Program-made: the position numbers and the translations under genes | Assembly: GCA_048550035.1 (NCBI GenBank) | Contig: JBLYYQ010000019.1 | Span: 1-9,373 of the forward strand | Reading direction: 5' to 3' | DNA: 9,373 bases | DNA from: JBLYYQ01 sp048550035 | GTDB lineage: Bacteria; Nitrospinota_A; UBA7883; JBLYYQ01 | Shown: positions 1 to 7,187 of the stretch, piece after piece | Position numbering within the stretch: the first letter of the stretch is position 1 | Layout: each line of letters begins with the position of its first letter | The notes under the pieces: generated by a model | The model's input: only the letters and a program-made list of their open reading frames with translations | What the model was told of the DNA's origin: nothing | The model's database searches: none

Positions 1-1
1 T

Positions 2-130
2 CACTTTGATAGATTTAGAAAAAATCTTAACCGCAAAATATTACTTGAGCACCAACTTTTAGCAATCGATCCGAAACTGAAAAGTTTTATCAATATCAAC
101 GAGCCTCACACATTAGCAAACTACCGCTAG
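2..130 (+). CDS. 3' end of a MobA-like molybdenum cofactor guanylyltransferase (partial)
   Basis: An open frame enters from the left edge and ends at a TAG, giving the last 42 residues of a protein. The tail contains a short basic stretch, then AIDPKLKSFININEPHTLANY. The pattern F-I-N-I-N-x-P followed by a hydrophobic helix start is typical of the C-terminus of MobA and related NTP-transferase-fold nucleotidyltransferases, which usually read FxNxNTPEDL there. MobA attaches GMP to molybdopterin to make the cofactor of DMSO-reductase-family enzymes such as nitrate reductase. The catalytic N-terminus (LxGGxSxRMG) lies outside the window, so the call rests on the tail alone. Another protein of the same fold, or an unrelated gene, is possible. 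The gene ends 3 nt from the stop of tag on the opposite strand, so the two are tightly convergent and leave no room for a terminator between them. Confidence 0.5.
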   Translation, partial: HFDRFRKNLNRKILLEHQLLAIDPKLKSFININEPHTLANYR

Positions 131-133
131 CAG

Positions 134-712
134 TTAAGCTTTAAGCTCGTTATAGCGGAAGCAGTCGATTAGATGGTCGTTCACTAGTCCAGTAGCTTGC
201 ATATAGGCATAAATGATAGTTTCACCAACAAAACTCATCCCTCTTTTTTTAAGATCCAATCCGATTGCACTACTCTCTTTTGTGGACGATGGAATCTCAC
301 TAATATTTTTCCAGCAATTTTGGATTGAACTATTATTTGCAAATCGCCATATATATTTATCGAAACTTTCATACTCTTCTTGGATCTGTTGATAAACAAT
401 GGCATTTTTACGAACTGAAAACACCTTTAGGCGGTTTCTTATTATTGCACTGTTTGATAGTAAAGATTCTAATTGCTTATCACTCATCTTAGCAACTTTC
501 TCTGGCTCGAAGTTATAGAAGAGCTTTTTATAGGCATCTCTTTTTTTCAAGACTGCCTCCCAACTAAGTCCAGCTTGCGCACCTTCTAGTGAGAGCATCT
601 CAAAATGTAACCGATCGTCATGACATGGGAGACCCCACTCTTTATCATGGTAATCTATATATAGCTTATTGGCTTTGTTGACCCAGCCACATCTAATTTT
701 TTCATTTATCAT
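134..712 (-). CDS. tag: DNA-3-methyladenine glycosylase I
   Basis: This enzyme removes 3-methyladenine from alkylated DNA, starting base-excision repair in the cytoplasm. At 192 residues it is close to the usual family length (E. coli Tag 187) and is similar throughout. The N-terminus has RCGWV and YHDKEWG, the middle has FEMLSLEGAQAGLSW, and the C-terminus has LKKRGMSFVGETI and GLVNDH. The family's zinc-knot ligands are all present: C8, H22, H180 and C184, equivalent to C4, H17, H175 and C179 of E. coli. E43 and W51 match the base-pocket residues E38 and W46. The ATG start is supported by AGGA placed 6 nt upstream, the only clear Shine-Dalgarno sequence in the window. The gene lies 31 nt downstream of the tRNA-Arg gene on the same strand, so it may be cotranscribed with it or use its own weak promoter just after the tRNA. 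The identification is firm. Confidence 0.96.
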   Translation of the reverse strand: MINEKIRCGWVNKANKLYIDYHDKEWGLPCHDDRLHFEMLSLEGAQAGLSWEAVLKKRDAYKKLFYNFEPEKVAKMSDKQLESLLSNSAIIRNRLKVFSVRKNAIVYQQIQEEYESFDKYIWRFANNSSIQNCWKNISEIPSSTKESSAIGLDLKKRGMSFVGETIIYAYMQATGLVNDHLIDCFRYNELKA

Positions 713-720
713 AAATCGTC
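713..720 (-). promoter_or_regulatory. Shine-Dalgarno sequence of tag
   Basis: Read on the minus strand, AGGACGATTT precedes the ATG of tag, placing AGGA 6 nt from the start codon (the A of AGGA falls one or two bases beyond the interval). It stands out because none of the other genes in the window has a comparable, well-spaced site. Confidence 0.55.
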
Positions 721-735
721 CTATTAGTTTCGTAA

Positions 736-741
736 ATTATA
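736..741 (-). promoter_or_regulatory. possible -10 element for tag
   Basis: A perfect TATAAT on the minus strand begins 2 nt after the encoded CCA of tRNA-Arg. Transcription from it would start near 729-730 and give tag a short leader of about 17 nt containing the AGGA site. No good -35 hexamer is visible; that position falls inside the T-arm of the tRNA. It may be an AT-rich coincidence. Confidence 0.3.
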
Positions 742-743
742 AA

Positions 744-820
744 TGGTACCCTCGACAGGATTCGAACCTGTGGCCCCTCGATTAGGAATCGAGTGCTCTA
801 TCCTACTGAGCTACGAGGGC
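744..820 (-). tRNA. tRNA-Arg (anticodon CCT)
   Basis: The minus strand folds into a complete 77-nt cloverleaf. The acceptor stem is GCCCTCG paired with CGAGGGT (a G1-U72 wobble at the end). The D-stem is GCTC/GAGC, the anticodon stem CTCGA/TCGAG and the T-stem ACAGG/CCTGT around TTCGAAT. The anticodon loop TTCCTAA puts CCT at positions 34-36, which reads the AGG arginine codon. The discriminator is A and the 3' CCA is encoded in the DNA. The variable region is short, as expected for class I tRNAs. It lies between the ClpX-like gene (stop 28 nt upstream) and tag on the same strand. A TAGAAT about 14 nt before the mature 5' end could act as a -10, but no convincing -35 accompanies it. Confidence 0.97.
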
Positions 821-848
821 AGCGTTAAGCTATTATTCTAAAACCATT

Positions 849-2510
849 TCAAGGTAAGGCTTTTTGGTCTAGATTAATGCTATTAAGTTTATCTTGATGC
901 CATTTTACGAATAGGTTGTCAAAATAGTTAGGATCGTTTAAAACTTTTTCTTCAATCTTGAATGGAGTATCAACATCCATATAGTTTAAGACTGCAACAT
1001 TTTTGAGCTTTTGCTCAATTGCAGCTGATACTTGTAGATTATTCTTTTTTGCAAACTCTACAATTTTATTCCGGAGAGGCTCTTCAATGATTAGCTCAAT
1101 CCCATGATCGTTTTTAACTTTGCTGATGAAGTCCTCAAATGGAGAGAGCTCTAAGATTGCAAGTAGAGCATCTTTTGGTGATTCACATATCTCTTTTGTT
1201 ACCTTGACTACTTTAATTTTGCGACCAGGTAGCTCATATTGGAAATCGGTTAGAAGAGTTTCAAAAACAGATATTAATGCTCTCGCACCAGTCCTTTTGT
1301 TCTCAGCTTTTTGTGCAATCCATTCGAGCGCATCACTATCAAATGTTAATTCTATGCCAAATATAGAAAACTCAAACTGATATTGTGCAACAATTGAATC
1401 TTCTGTTTCAGTCATGATTCTTAGTAGATCATTTTTTGAAAGGGGATTAACGTAGGTTTTAACCGGAGCTCGACCTACTAGCTCTGGAATTAAGCCAAAC
1501 TGAATGTAATCATCAGCCTCAGCATATTTAAAAAAGTTTTTGATATTTGCTGTTTTATCTGTTGTTGCTGCGCTTACAAATCCTCGTATTGTTACCGATC
1601 CATCTTCTCCAGTCCTTAACTCGCCTCGCTCTAGTCTCTTTTTGATGAGCGATTCTAGATCATTATCCATTCTGGCAAATGAACCGCCAAGTATAAAGAG
1701 TATGTTTTCAGTTGAGATTGATCCTTTTGGTTTGGGCTTGCTAGAATCAGTAGCTTGTTGCTTGTCAATTAAACCTTGGAGTTGACCAGCAGGCGACATT
1801 GGGTCTTCAACCATAATATGCTTGCGCTCAATTAACTTTAGAACTGCACGTTGAAAACCTTCACGCGAAATATCATTACCTATAACTTTCCCATCTTTGG
1901 CTTTCTTATCAATCTCGTCAATAAATATTATTCCACCATTTTTTTCAACAAAATCAGCTTTTTCTAACTTCGTCGCACCAGGTGCAATCTGAATTAATTC
2001 GCGAATCATATCGTCTGAACTTTTACCGACATAGCCAGCTTCGGTATAATCTGTCGAATCGATCGTTAAGGTTGGGGCATCTAAGAAATCGCCTAAAATT
2101 TCTGCACTATATGTCTTGCCAGAGCCAGATGGACCGCAAATAAGAGTATTCTTCTTTCTGAAACGTTTAACTTTTAACTCTTTTAATCCATTATCTCTTA
2201 ATGCTTTTACAACTGCAAAATGGTATGCGGCCGCAATCGATAATCGCTTCTTATAATCTTCCTGACCTATAATAAATCGATCAAGATATGCCTTAATCTC
2301 TCGTGGAGTATATGTTTTTAATTTCGGAGTAGCTTTCTCGCCATCACTCTCCTTTAACTGCTGATTTATTGATTCATTAAATGTTTCGGTTGCAAGAGCT
2401 GATGCAGATATAAATGCTTTTAACGCTTCTTCTTTAGAGCAACCAAACTCAGTTGCAATCCGCTCAATCTCTTTGTTTGGAACCTCTATTCTCGTCGGAT
2501 CTATTTTCAC
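849..2510 (-). CDS. ClpX-like AAA+ ATPase without zinc finger, C-terminally extended
   Basis: This is a 553-residue ATP-driven unfoldase of the ClpX/HslU clade, probably cytoplasmic. The ATPase core has every expected element: a ClpX-type linker EIKAYLDRFIIGQEDYKK (72-88), Walker A GPSGSGKT (126-133), pore-1 loop GYVG (159-162), Walker B IIFIDEID (194-201), arginine finger in IPELVGR (R347) and sensor 2 in RTGAR (R410). It differs from housekeeping ClpX (about 420 residues). The first 65 residues carry a single cysteine (C24) instead of the Cys4 zinc-binding domain. The ClpP-docking IGF tripeptide position reads IRGF (308-311). There are about 110 extra residues after the core. The start codon is GTG with only a weak GAG-like Shine-Dalgarno sequence, and no upstream in-frame start was found. 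It is transcribed alone, divergently from miaB, with the tRNA-Arg gene following on the same strand. AAA+ assignment is certain. Whether it works with ClpP or alone is unknown, and no clpP gene is nearby. Confidence 0.9.
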   Translation of the reverse strand: MKIDPTRIEVPNKEIERIATEFGCSKEEALKAFISASALATETFNESINQQLKESDGEKATPKLKTYTPREIKAYLDRFIIGQEDYKKRLSIAAAYHFAVVKALRDNGLKELKVKRFRKKNTLICGPSGSGKTYSAEILGDFLDAPTLTIDSTDYTEAGYVGKSSDDMIRELIQIAPGATKLEKADFVEKNGGIIFIDEIDKKAKDGKVIGNDISREGFQRAVLKLIERKHIMVEDPMSPAGQLQGLIDKQQATDSSKPKPKGSISTENILFILGGSFARMDNDLESLIKKRLERGELRTGEDGSVTIRGFVSAATTDKTANIKNFFKYAEADDYIQFGLIPELVGRAPVKTYVNPLSKNDLLRIMTETEDSIVAQYQFEFSIFGIELTFDSDALEWIAQKAENKRTGARALISVFETLLTDFQYELPGRKIKVVKVTKEICESPKDALLAILELSPFEDFISKVKNDHGIELIIEEPLRNKIVEFAKKNNLQVSAAIEQKLKNVAVLNYMDVDTPFKIEEKVLNDPNYFDNLFVKWHQDKLNSINLDQKALP

Positions 2511-2539
2511 TTTTGCACTCTATAATTATTCTCATAAGT

Positions 2540-2568
2540 TAGATAAAATTTGTTATAGCCGTTTTCAA
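2540..2568 (-). promoter_or_regulatory. candidate promoter of the ClpX-like gene
   Basis: On the minus strand TTGAAA (2563-2568) is followed after 17 nt by TATCTA (2540-2545). The -35 matches consensus at 5 of 6 positions, the -10 only at 3 of 6. A start near 2533 would give a leader of about 23 nt before the GTG. The spacing is good but the -10 is weak. Confidence 0.3.
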
Positions 2569-2611
2569 CATATTTTTATAATTTCTCTAAAATAATCGTT
2601 AATTTTAACTC

Positions 2612-2636
2612 ATAATCTTGATTATCTATAGATTAT
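2612..2636. promoter_or_regulatory. nested dyads in the divergent clpX-like/miaB intergenic region
   Basis: ATAATC (2612-2617) and GATTAT (2620-2625) form a perfect inverted repeat around TT. GATTAT recurs at 2631-2636, one helical turn later, and a perfect 10-bp palindrome ATCTATAGAT (2624-2633) lies between. The cluster sits roughly mid-way between the two divergent genes and could be a regulator site, though such AT-rich symmetry can arise by chance. Confidence 0.3.
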
Positions 2637-2696
2637 AAGCTATGGCTATAATTTGTACAAATTAAAAATAACTGAAGATTGCACTGCTATTAAGCG

Positions 2697-2702
2697 TATA
2701 AT
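2697..2702 (+). promoter_or_regulatory. -10 element placed for leaderless transcription of miaB
   Basis: A perfect TATAAT ends 6 nt before the ATG of miaB (TATAATTGGCTTATG). The usual distance from -10 to transcription start would put the first transcribed base on, or within a base or two of, the A of the ATG. No Shine-Dalgarno sequence lies between. A -35 at 16-18 nt spacing is poor. A second TATAAT at 2647-2652 could give a transcript with a normal leader instead. Confidence 0.4.
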
Positions 2703-2708
2703 TGGCTT

Positions 2709-4046
2709 ATGAGTAAGAAACTATTTCCGATCATACTCGGATGTCAGATGAACTTGTCTGATTTTGAATGGTTATCTGGAATGTTAGCAGATGAGTATGA
2801 TATCACAGCAAATCAGAATGAAGCAGATCTTATAATTATCACAAGTTGCTCTGTTCGAGAAAAAGCGGCAAACAGATTATTTGCTACTCTAAATCGCCTT
2901 GCAGTATTAAAAGCTAATAATAGTCAGTTAATCGTTGCTGTGACAGGTTGTCTTGCACAGGAGCTAGGTCATAACTTTTTCAAAGAAAGCTCAGTTGCCG
3001 ATATTGTAGTTGGTACTAAGGCACTCCCAGCGTTTAAGGAGATTCTAGCTGAATTTATCAAAACAGAGCGTCGACAAGTTAATATTGATAACGAGGGCGA
3101 TTACGATCAGCTTAACGTTCGTCGCGGATCTGGTGTCACAGCTTATGTTGCTATTATGAGAGGGTGTGATAACAGTTGCTCATATTGTATTGTTCCATCT
3201 CTTCGTGGATCAGAAGAGAGTAGGGATATTAATACAATTTTAAGCGATATTAAGCTTCTAGAACAAAATAATACGAAAGAGGTATGGCTGTTGGGTCAGA
3301 ATGTTAATAGTTATGGTCGAGGATCTAAAAACGGGGCTGATTTCCCTAACTTACTTAAGCGAATTGCAACAGAAACTACTATCCCATGGATAAGATTTAT
3401 CACATCACATCCGAAAGATCTCTCTGATGAGTTAATTGATGTAATGGCAACTTATCCTTCTATTTGTCCTTCTATTCATCTACCGCTTCAATCTGGCTCG
3501 AATAGAATCTTGAAACGGATGAAGCGAGGATATACGATAGAGCAATATAGCCAAAAGATTGCAAAGTTGCGAAATGCCATACCTGATATAACAATTACTT
3601 CTGACTTTATAGTTGGGTTCCCTGGCGAAACTAGCTCTGATCACAAGTCGACTCTAGATGCTATCGTACAACTAAGCTTTCATAGTATCTATCTGTTTAT
3701 CTATTCTAAACGGAGTAATACTCTTGCCGCAAGTTATACCGATTCAGTGCCGGCTGAACTTTCAAAAGAGCGCTTCCAAGAGATATGGAATTTGCAAAAG
3801 GAGCAATATGGTCATCGTCTCGATAACTTTATTGGCAGAAATGAGGTTGTTTTGATTGAAGGGGCAAGTAAGAAAGGTGGAAACAGTTACAATATGCGCC
3901 TTGCTAATAACATAAAAGGGATCGTTCAGTTAGAGAGTGACTTTACAGATCAGTTTATATCAGTTACTATAAAAGGAAAAGAGAAAGGAAGACTCATAGG
4001 TAAATTGATAGTGCAAGATTCACCTTACCTTAGCAATCTTGTCTAA
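2709..4046 (+). CDS. miaB: tRNA-2-methylthio-N6-isopentenyladenosine37 synthase (methylthiotransferase)
   Basis: MiaB is a radical-SAM enzyme that adds a methylthio group to i6A37 of tRNAs reading UNN codons, acting after MiaA. The 445-residue length is typical. The N-terminal UPF0004 domain holds its three cluster-binding cysteines: C12 (LGCQMN), C47 (TSCSVREKA) and C81 (TGCLAQ). The radical-SAM CxxxCxxC motif is C153-C157-C160 in MRGCDNSCSYCIVP, followed by RG at the expected place. The GQNVNSYG, FITSHPKDL and LPLQSGSNRILKRMKRGYT blocks identify MiaB rather than RimO or MtaB. About 65 C-terminal residues form the TRAM RNA-binding domain. The ATG start fits the family N-terminus, begins just after a TATAAT box and lacks a Shine-Dalgarno sequence. 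The gene leads a two-gene unit with the DUF151 gene, 3 nt downstream. Its substrate-making partner miaA is not in the window. Confidence 0.97.
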   Translation: MSKKLFPIILGCQMNLSDFEWLSGMLADEYDITANQNEADLIIITSCSVREKAANRLFATLNRLAVLKANNSQLIVAVTGCLAQELGHNFFKESSVADIVVGTKALPAFKEILAEFIKTERRQVNIDNEGDYDQLNVRRGSGVTAYVAIMRGCDNSCSYCIVPSLRGSEESRDINTILSDIKLLEQNNTKEVWLLGQNVNSYGRGSKNGADFPNLLKRIATETTIPWIRFITSHPKDLSDELIDVMATYPSICPSIHLPLQSGSNRILKRMKRGYTIEQYSQKIAKLRNAIPDITITSDFIVGFPGETSSDHKSTLDAIVQLSFHSIYLFIYSKRSNTLAASYTDSVPAELSKERFQEIWNLQKEQYGHRLDNFIGRNEVVLIEGASKKGGNSYNMRLANNIKGIVQLESDFTDQFISVTIKGKEKGRLIGKLIVQDSPYLSNLV

Positions 4047-4049
4047 TAT

Positions 4050-4559
4050 ATGGATGATGCACCAAATAAAGTCAGAGTAGATATTGAAGGGCTAGCGATT
4101 GATCCATTATCTAATAGTCCGATACTATTTCTGAAAGATAATCAAAGTGATAAGTCACTACCAATTTGGGTTGGATATAGTGAGGCAACTGCAATTGCAA
4201 CTGAGATTGAGAAGCTCAAGATGCCACGTCCTATGACTCATGATCTGCTAAAAAGTATTATCGATCATTTAGGCGCCACTATTACAGAGGTATTTGTAAA
4301 CTCATTAGAAGAAAATACTTTCTATGCCGTACTAGAACTTAATATGAATGGCAAAAATATTTCGATTGATGCTCGTCCATCAGATGCAATTGCAATTGCG
4401 ATTAGAGCTCAATGCCCGATTTATGTTAGTAAAGTACTACTAGAGTCTGCGACAAGCATTAAACCTCAAGATAGCGCCAACGCGACTGATGAAGAAAAAG
4501 AGCAGTTTAAACATTGGATTGAAAACATAAGGCCATCTGATTTCAAAAACTTTGAATAA
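4050..4559 (+). CDS. DUF151 / bifunctional nuclease family protein
   Basis: This 169-residue protein belongs to the BFN/DUF151 family (Pfam PF02577). Plant and some bacterial members were reported to have DNase and RNase activity; the role of most bacterial members is not settled. The conserved blocks are all present: LPIWVG (37-42) with a following EA, RPMTHDLL (60-67), TFYAVLEL (90-97) and the signature IDARPSDAIAIAIR (106-119). The C-terminal tail after about residue 135 is acidic, rich in D/E/K, and probably flexible. There is no signal peptide or membrane segment, so it is cytoplasmic. The ATG follows the miaB stop by 3 nt and has no Shine-Dalgarno sequence, so its translation is probably coupled to miaB. 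Cotranscription with a tRNA-modifying enzyme hints at an RNA-related task, but that is inference. Family membership is sure; the enzymatic activity is not. Confidence 0.92.
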   Translation: MDDAPNKVRVDIEGLAIDPLSNSPILFLKDNQSDKSLPIWVGYSEATAIATEIEKLKMPRPMTHDLLKSIIDHLGATITEVFVNSLEENTFYAVLELNMNGKNISIDARPSDAIAIAIRAQCPIYVSKVLLESATSIKPQDSANATDEEKEQFKHWIENIRPSDFKNFE

Positions 4560-4570
4560 TCAAACTAACT

Positions 4571-4601
4571 TCTCTTGAATCTTGATAAGAGATCGTTTTC
4601 T
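4571..4601. terminator. weak hairpin between convergent genes
   Basis: TCTCTT (4571-4576) and AAGAGA (4587-4592) form a perfect 6-bp stem with a 10-nt loop, followed on the + strand by the T-rich TCGTTTTCT. It sits 11 nt after the DUF151 stop and overlaps the end of the convergent hom gene, the place expected for a terminator. The stem is short with modest GC content, so efficiency is doubtful. Confidence 0.4.
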
Positions 4602-5901
4602 ACATTAACATTCTAATTACAACTGGTTTTTGTAGTAATAGTTTACTTTTCTCAATCTTGCTCAATGCTAGATTAAGGTCTTTTTCAGATGCAGTATGTG
4701 TTGTCAAGACAACAGATACCGGACGATTATATTCTCGACCTCGCTGTATCATCGACTCAACAGAGATGTTATGTTCACCAAGCGGTTTAGTCAAACTTGC
4801 AAGCGCACCTGGTCGATCTGGAACCTGAAATCTAATATAGTATTCAGATTGAATCTGCTCGATAGGTAATATTTTTGCCGATTTTGTTATTGCATGTCGA
4901 CTACCTAGCAGATACTTATTTCCATTAGATTTGCTGATTCCATTCGCGATCTCAATGATATCACCTAGTACTGCAGATGCGGTCGGATTGCTTCCAGCGC
5001 CAGGTCCAACTAGTAAGTTTTGACCAATAAATTTGCCATTGAGACTAATTGCATTTAGTGATCCATCAATATTTGCAATCGGGTGATCTAATGGCGCCAT
5101 TGCAGGGTGAACACGAATATCGAGATAGTCGTCGCCTACCTTTTGTGCGATTCCAAAGAGCTTTAATGTCATATTAAATTCAGATGCGATTTCAATATCG
5201 ATCAGTTCAATATTCTCAATCCCTTCGACATAGATTTTCGAACAATCAATAGTTCGATTATATCCAATTGATGCTAGGAGTGCCATTTTATGAGCAGAGT
5301 CTTGACCGTTAACATCTAGAGTCGGATCTGATTCTGCAAATCCGAGCTGTTTTGCATCTTCTAAGGCATCTTTATACGATGAATTTTTTTTGCTCATTTG
5401 CGTTAAAACATAGTTGCAAGTACCATTTACTATTCCATACATAGCTGTTAGCTCTTCTGCTGCAAATGAAAAGGAGAGTGAGCGGATTATCGGGATTACG
5501 CCAGCTACTGCAGCTTCATATAAGACTGGTCTTTGCACTTCGTTGGCAAGCGTAAATATCTCTGTAGAGCAAGCTGCCAGCAATGCTTTATTAGCAGTAA
5601 CCAGCGGGAGTTTCTTTTTCAATGTAGCAGTTGCTATGGTTAATGCTGGTTCAATCCCACCTACTAATTCGACTATGATATCGATCTTTTCATTATTGAT
5701 GATCTCATTAAAATCGGTTGTAATAATCGCAGATCCAGTTTCAATATCACGCTTCTTATCTATATCTTTGACTCCGATCATTGCAATATTGAGCTTGGCG
5801 CCGATTTTTTCTTGTAGTAACTGTTGATTAGCATTCACTATCCGCACTAGACCAGTGCCGACAACTCCAAGCCCTATTAATCCTATGTTGAGAGTTTTCA
5901 T
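4600..5901 (-). CDS. hom: homoserine dehydrogenase with C-terminal ACT domain
   Basis: This enzyme reduces L-aspartate-4-semialdehyde to L-homoserine with NAD(P)H, the branch point to threonine and methionine. The 433-residue monofunctional form has three parts. The Rossmann nucleotide-binding domain begins with GLIGLGVVGTG (7-17) and contains TANKALL (102-108, with conserved K105). The catalytic/dimerisation region contains NGTCNYVLT (159-167) and GFAESDPTLDVNGQDSAHK (187-205), including the catalytic D201 and K205. A C-terminal ACT domain (about 354-433, FQVPDRPGALASLTKPLGEHNISVE) normally gives allosteric inhibition by threonine. There is no aspartokinase fusion. The ATG begins 2 nt after the alaC stop and lacks a Shine-Dalgarno sequence, so the two genes form one unit and translation is probably coupled. 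The frequent downstream partner thrC is absent: the next gene is convergent. Confidence 0.97.
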   Translation of the reverse strand: MKTLNIGLIGLGVVGTGLVRIVNANQQLLQEKIGAKLNIAMIGVKDIDKKRDIETGSAIITTDFNEIINNEKIDIIVELVGGIEPALTIATATLKKKLPLVTANKALLAACSTEIFTLANEVQRPVLYEAAVAGVIPIIRSLSFSFAAEELTAMYGIVNGTCNYVLTQMSKKNSSYKDALEDAKQLGFAESDPTLDVNGQDSAHKMALLASIGYNRTIDCSKIYVEGIENIELIDIEIASEFNMTLKLFGIAQKVGDDYLDIRVHPAMAPLDHPIANIDGSLNAISLNGKFIGQNLLVGPGAGSNPTASAVLGDIIEIANGISKSNGNKYLLGSRHAITKSAKILPIEQIQSEYYIRFQVPDRPGALASLTKPLGEHNISVESMIQRGREYNRPVSVVLTTHTASEKDLNLALSKIEKSKLLLQKPVVIRMLM

Positions 5902-5903
5902 TA

Positions 5904-7109
5904 CTAGGTTTGCTTACGCATCGCAGATAGAGCATGGCGGATACCTCGTACCGCTTGATTTGTACGCTGCTCATTTTCAACTAATGCAAATCGAATAAAT
6001 TTATCACCATCGGTTCCAAATCCTATCCCTGGTGAAACAGCAACCTTACCATCTATCAACAATCGCTTCGAAAACTCAATTGAGCCCAAATGTTGCAGAT
6101 CTTCTGGTATCTCTGCCCAGACAAACATCGTTGCCTTTGGTGGCACGACATGCCAGTTAATTCTATCTAATCCACTAATTAGAGTATCTCGTCTGCTTTT
6201 ATATGTTTGACATATTTGAGCTACACAATCTTGTGGACCATTGAGTGCAATAATACTTGCAATCTGAATCGGCTGAAACATCCCGTAGTCAAGATAACCT
6301 TTAATCCGTTGCAATGCGTTAACAATATGCTTAGCACCGCAAACAAATCCTACACGCCATCCTGGCATTGAGTATGTCTTAGAGAGCGAATAGGTCTCGA
6401 CTGCCAAATCTTTTGCTCCTTTGACCTGTAATATTGAAGGTGGTTTATAGCCGTCAAATGCAATCTCAGCATAAGCAATATCATGGATCACTATTATATT
6501 ATGCTTCTTAGCAAACTCGATCACACGCTCAAAAAATGGTAGATCAACGCAGACTGTTGTCGGGTTAGCAGGAAAATTTAGTAACATCGCTTTTGGTTTT
6601 GGCCAAGTACGCTCAAAAGCAGTTGTAAGATTCGTAAAAAAATCTTCATTATCACCAATTGGAACATTAATGACATCACCATTGGCAATAATTACTGCAT
6701 ATGTATGAATAGAGTAAGTCGGGCTCGGAGTTAAAACAGAGTCACCAGGTGAAACCACTGCCAAAATCAAATGAGACAGACCTTCTTTACTACCGATTGT
6801 AACGATCGATTCTGTTTCAGGATCAAGATCGACATCAAATCGACGCTGATACCAATCGCAAATGGCATGCCGCAATTTTGTAATTCCACGACTCGCAGAA
6901 TAGCGATGATTATGAGGCTTCCTTGCTGTTTCAACTAGCTTCTCAACAATATGAGGGGGAGTCGGGCTATCTGGATTACCCATGCCAAAGTCGATGATAT
7001 CTTGACCTTGTTGCCTTGCTGTTAGCTTTAGTTTTGTTACCTCTGCTAACATATAAGGAGGAAGGCGATCTATCCTATGAAAGCTTCGCTGCTCTAGTTT
7101 TTCATTCAT
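5904..7109 (-). CDS. alaC: alanine transaminase AlaC-type, PLP-dependent aminotransferase
   Basis: This is a class I/II fold-type I aminotransferase of the AlaC group, which exchanges amino groups mainly between glutamate and pyruvate to make alanine. The N-terminus [19 protein letters not shown] is the AlaC/DapL-like opening. Downstream are [30 protein letters not shown], the NFPANPTT block, [12 protein letters not shown] (cofactor Asp210 and Tyr213 in this numbering), the Schiff-base lysine K244 in [16 protein letters not shown], and a C-terminal FIRFALVEN with the carboxylate-binding arginine. I chose the ATG at 7107-7109 (401 residues). The frame stays open upstream to a TTG at 7154, but the 15 added residues are hydrophobic and outside the family alignment. 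Neither start has a Shine-Dalgarno sequence. The gene is directly followed by hom with 2 nt between, an arrangement common in beta- and gammaproteobacteria, where some family members are annotated as diaminopimelate or succinyl-DAP related aminotransferases. Confidence 0.93.
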   Translation of the reverse strand: MNEKLEQRSFHRIDRLPPYMLAEVTKLKLTARQQGQDIIDFGMGNPDSPTPPHIVEKLVETARKPHNHRYSASRGITKLRHAICDWYQRRFDVDLDPETESIVTIGSKEGLSHLILAVVSPGDSVLTPSPTYSIHTYAVIIANGDVINVPIGDNEDFFTNLTTAFERTWPKPKAMLLNFPANPTTVCVDLPFFERVIEFAKKHNIIVIHDIAYAEIAFDGYKPPSILQVKGAKDLAVETYSLSKTYSMPGWRVGFVCGAKHIVNALQRIKGYLDYGMFQPIQIASIIALNGPQDCVAQICQTYKSRRDTLISGLDRINWHVVPPKATMFVWAEIPEDLQHLGSIEFSKRLLIDGKVAVSPGIGFGTDGDKFIRFALVENEQRTNQAVRGIRHALSAMRKQT

Positions 7110-7187
7110 TTCTAATATAAATCTTGATAGTGGTGCTGCCGAAATTATTATCAATAGTGCTCATAACCACCGTTAGTTTATCAAGAA

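Noticed and set aside
1120..1785. Two plus-strand open frames (1120-1380 and 1540-1785) within the ClpX-like gene
   Set aside because: They are antisense to a gene with complete AAA+ motifs, and their low-complexity, serine-rich products resemble no family.
2535..2548. TAAGTTAGATAAAA, repeated exactly at 9316-9329
   Set aside because: A rough estimate gives about one chance match of this length in AT-rich DNA of this size, and the surrounding promoter context does not agree between the two copies.
2553..2651. TTATAGCC (2553-2560) and GGCTATAA (2644-2651) as a long-range inverted repeat
   Set aside because: Eight base pairs separated by 83 nt in AT-rich sequence is within chance expectation and has no hairpin or terminator context.
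5414..5827. Plus-strand open frame of 137 codons within hom
   Set aside because: It is antisense to a fully conserved homoserine dehydrogenase; its hydrophobic, serine-rich product is typical of a shadow frame.
7110..7154. Upstream TTG start for alaC adding 15 residues
   Set aside because: The added residues lie outside the AlaC family alignment and the TTG has no ribosome-binding site; the ATG at 7107-7109 fits the family N-terminus better.
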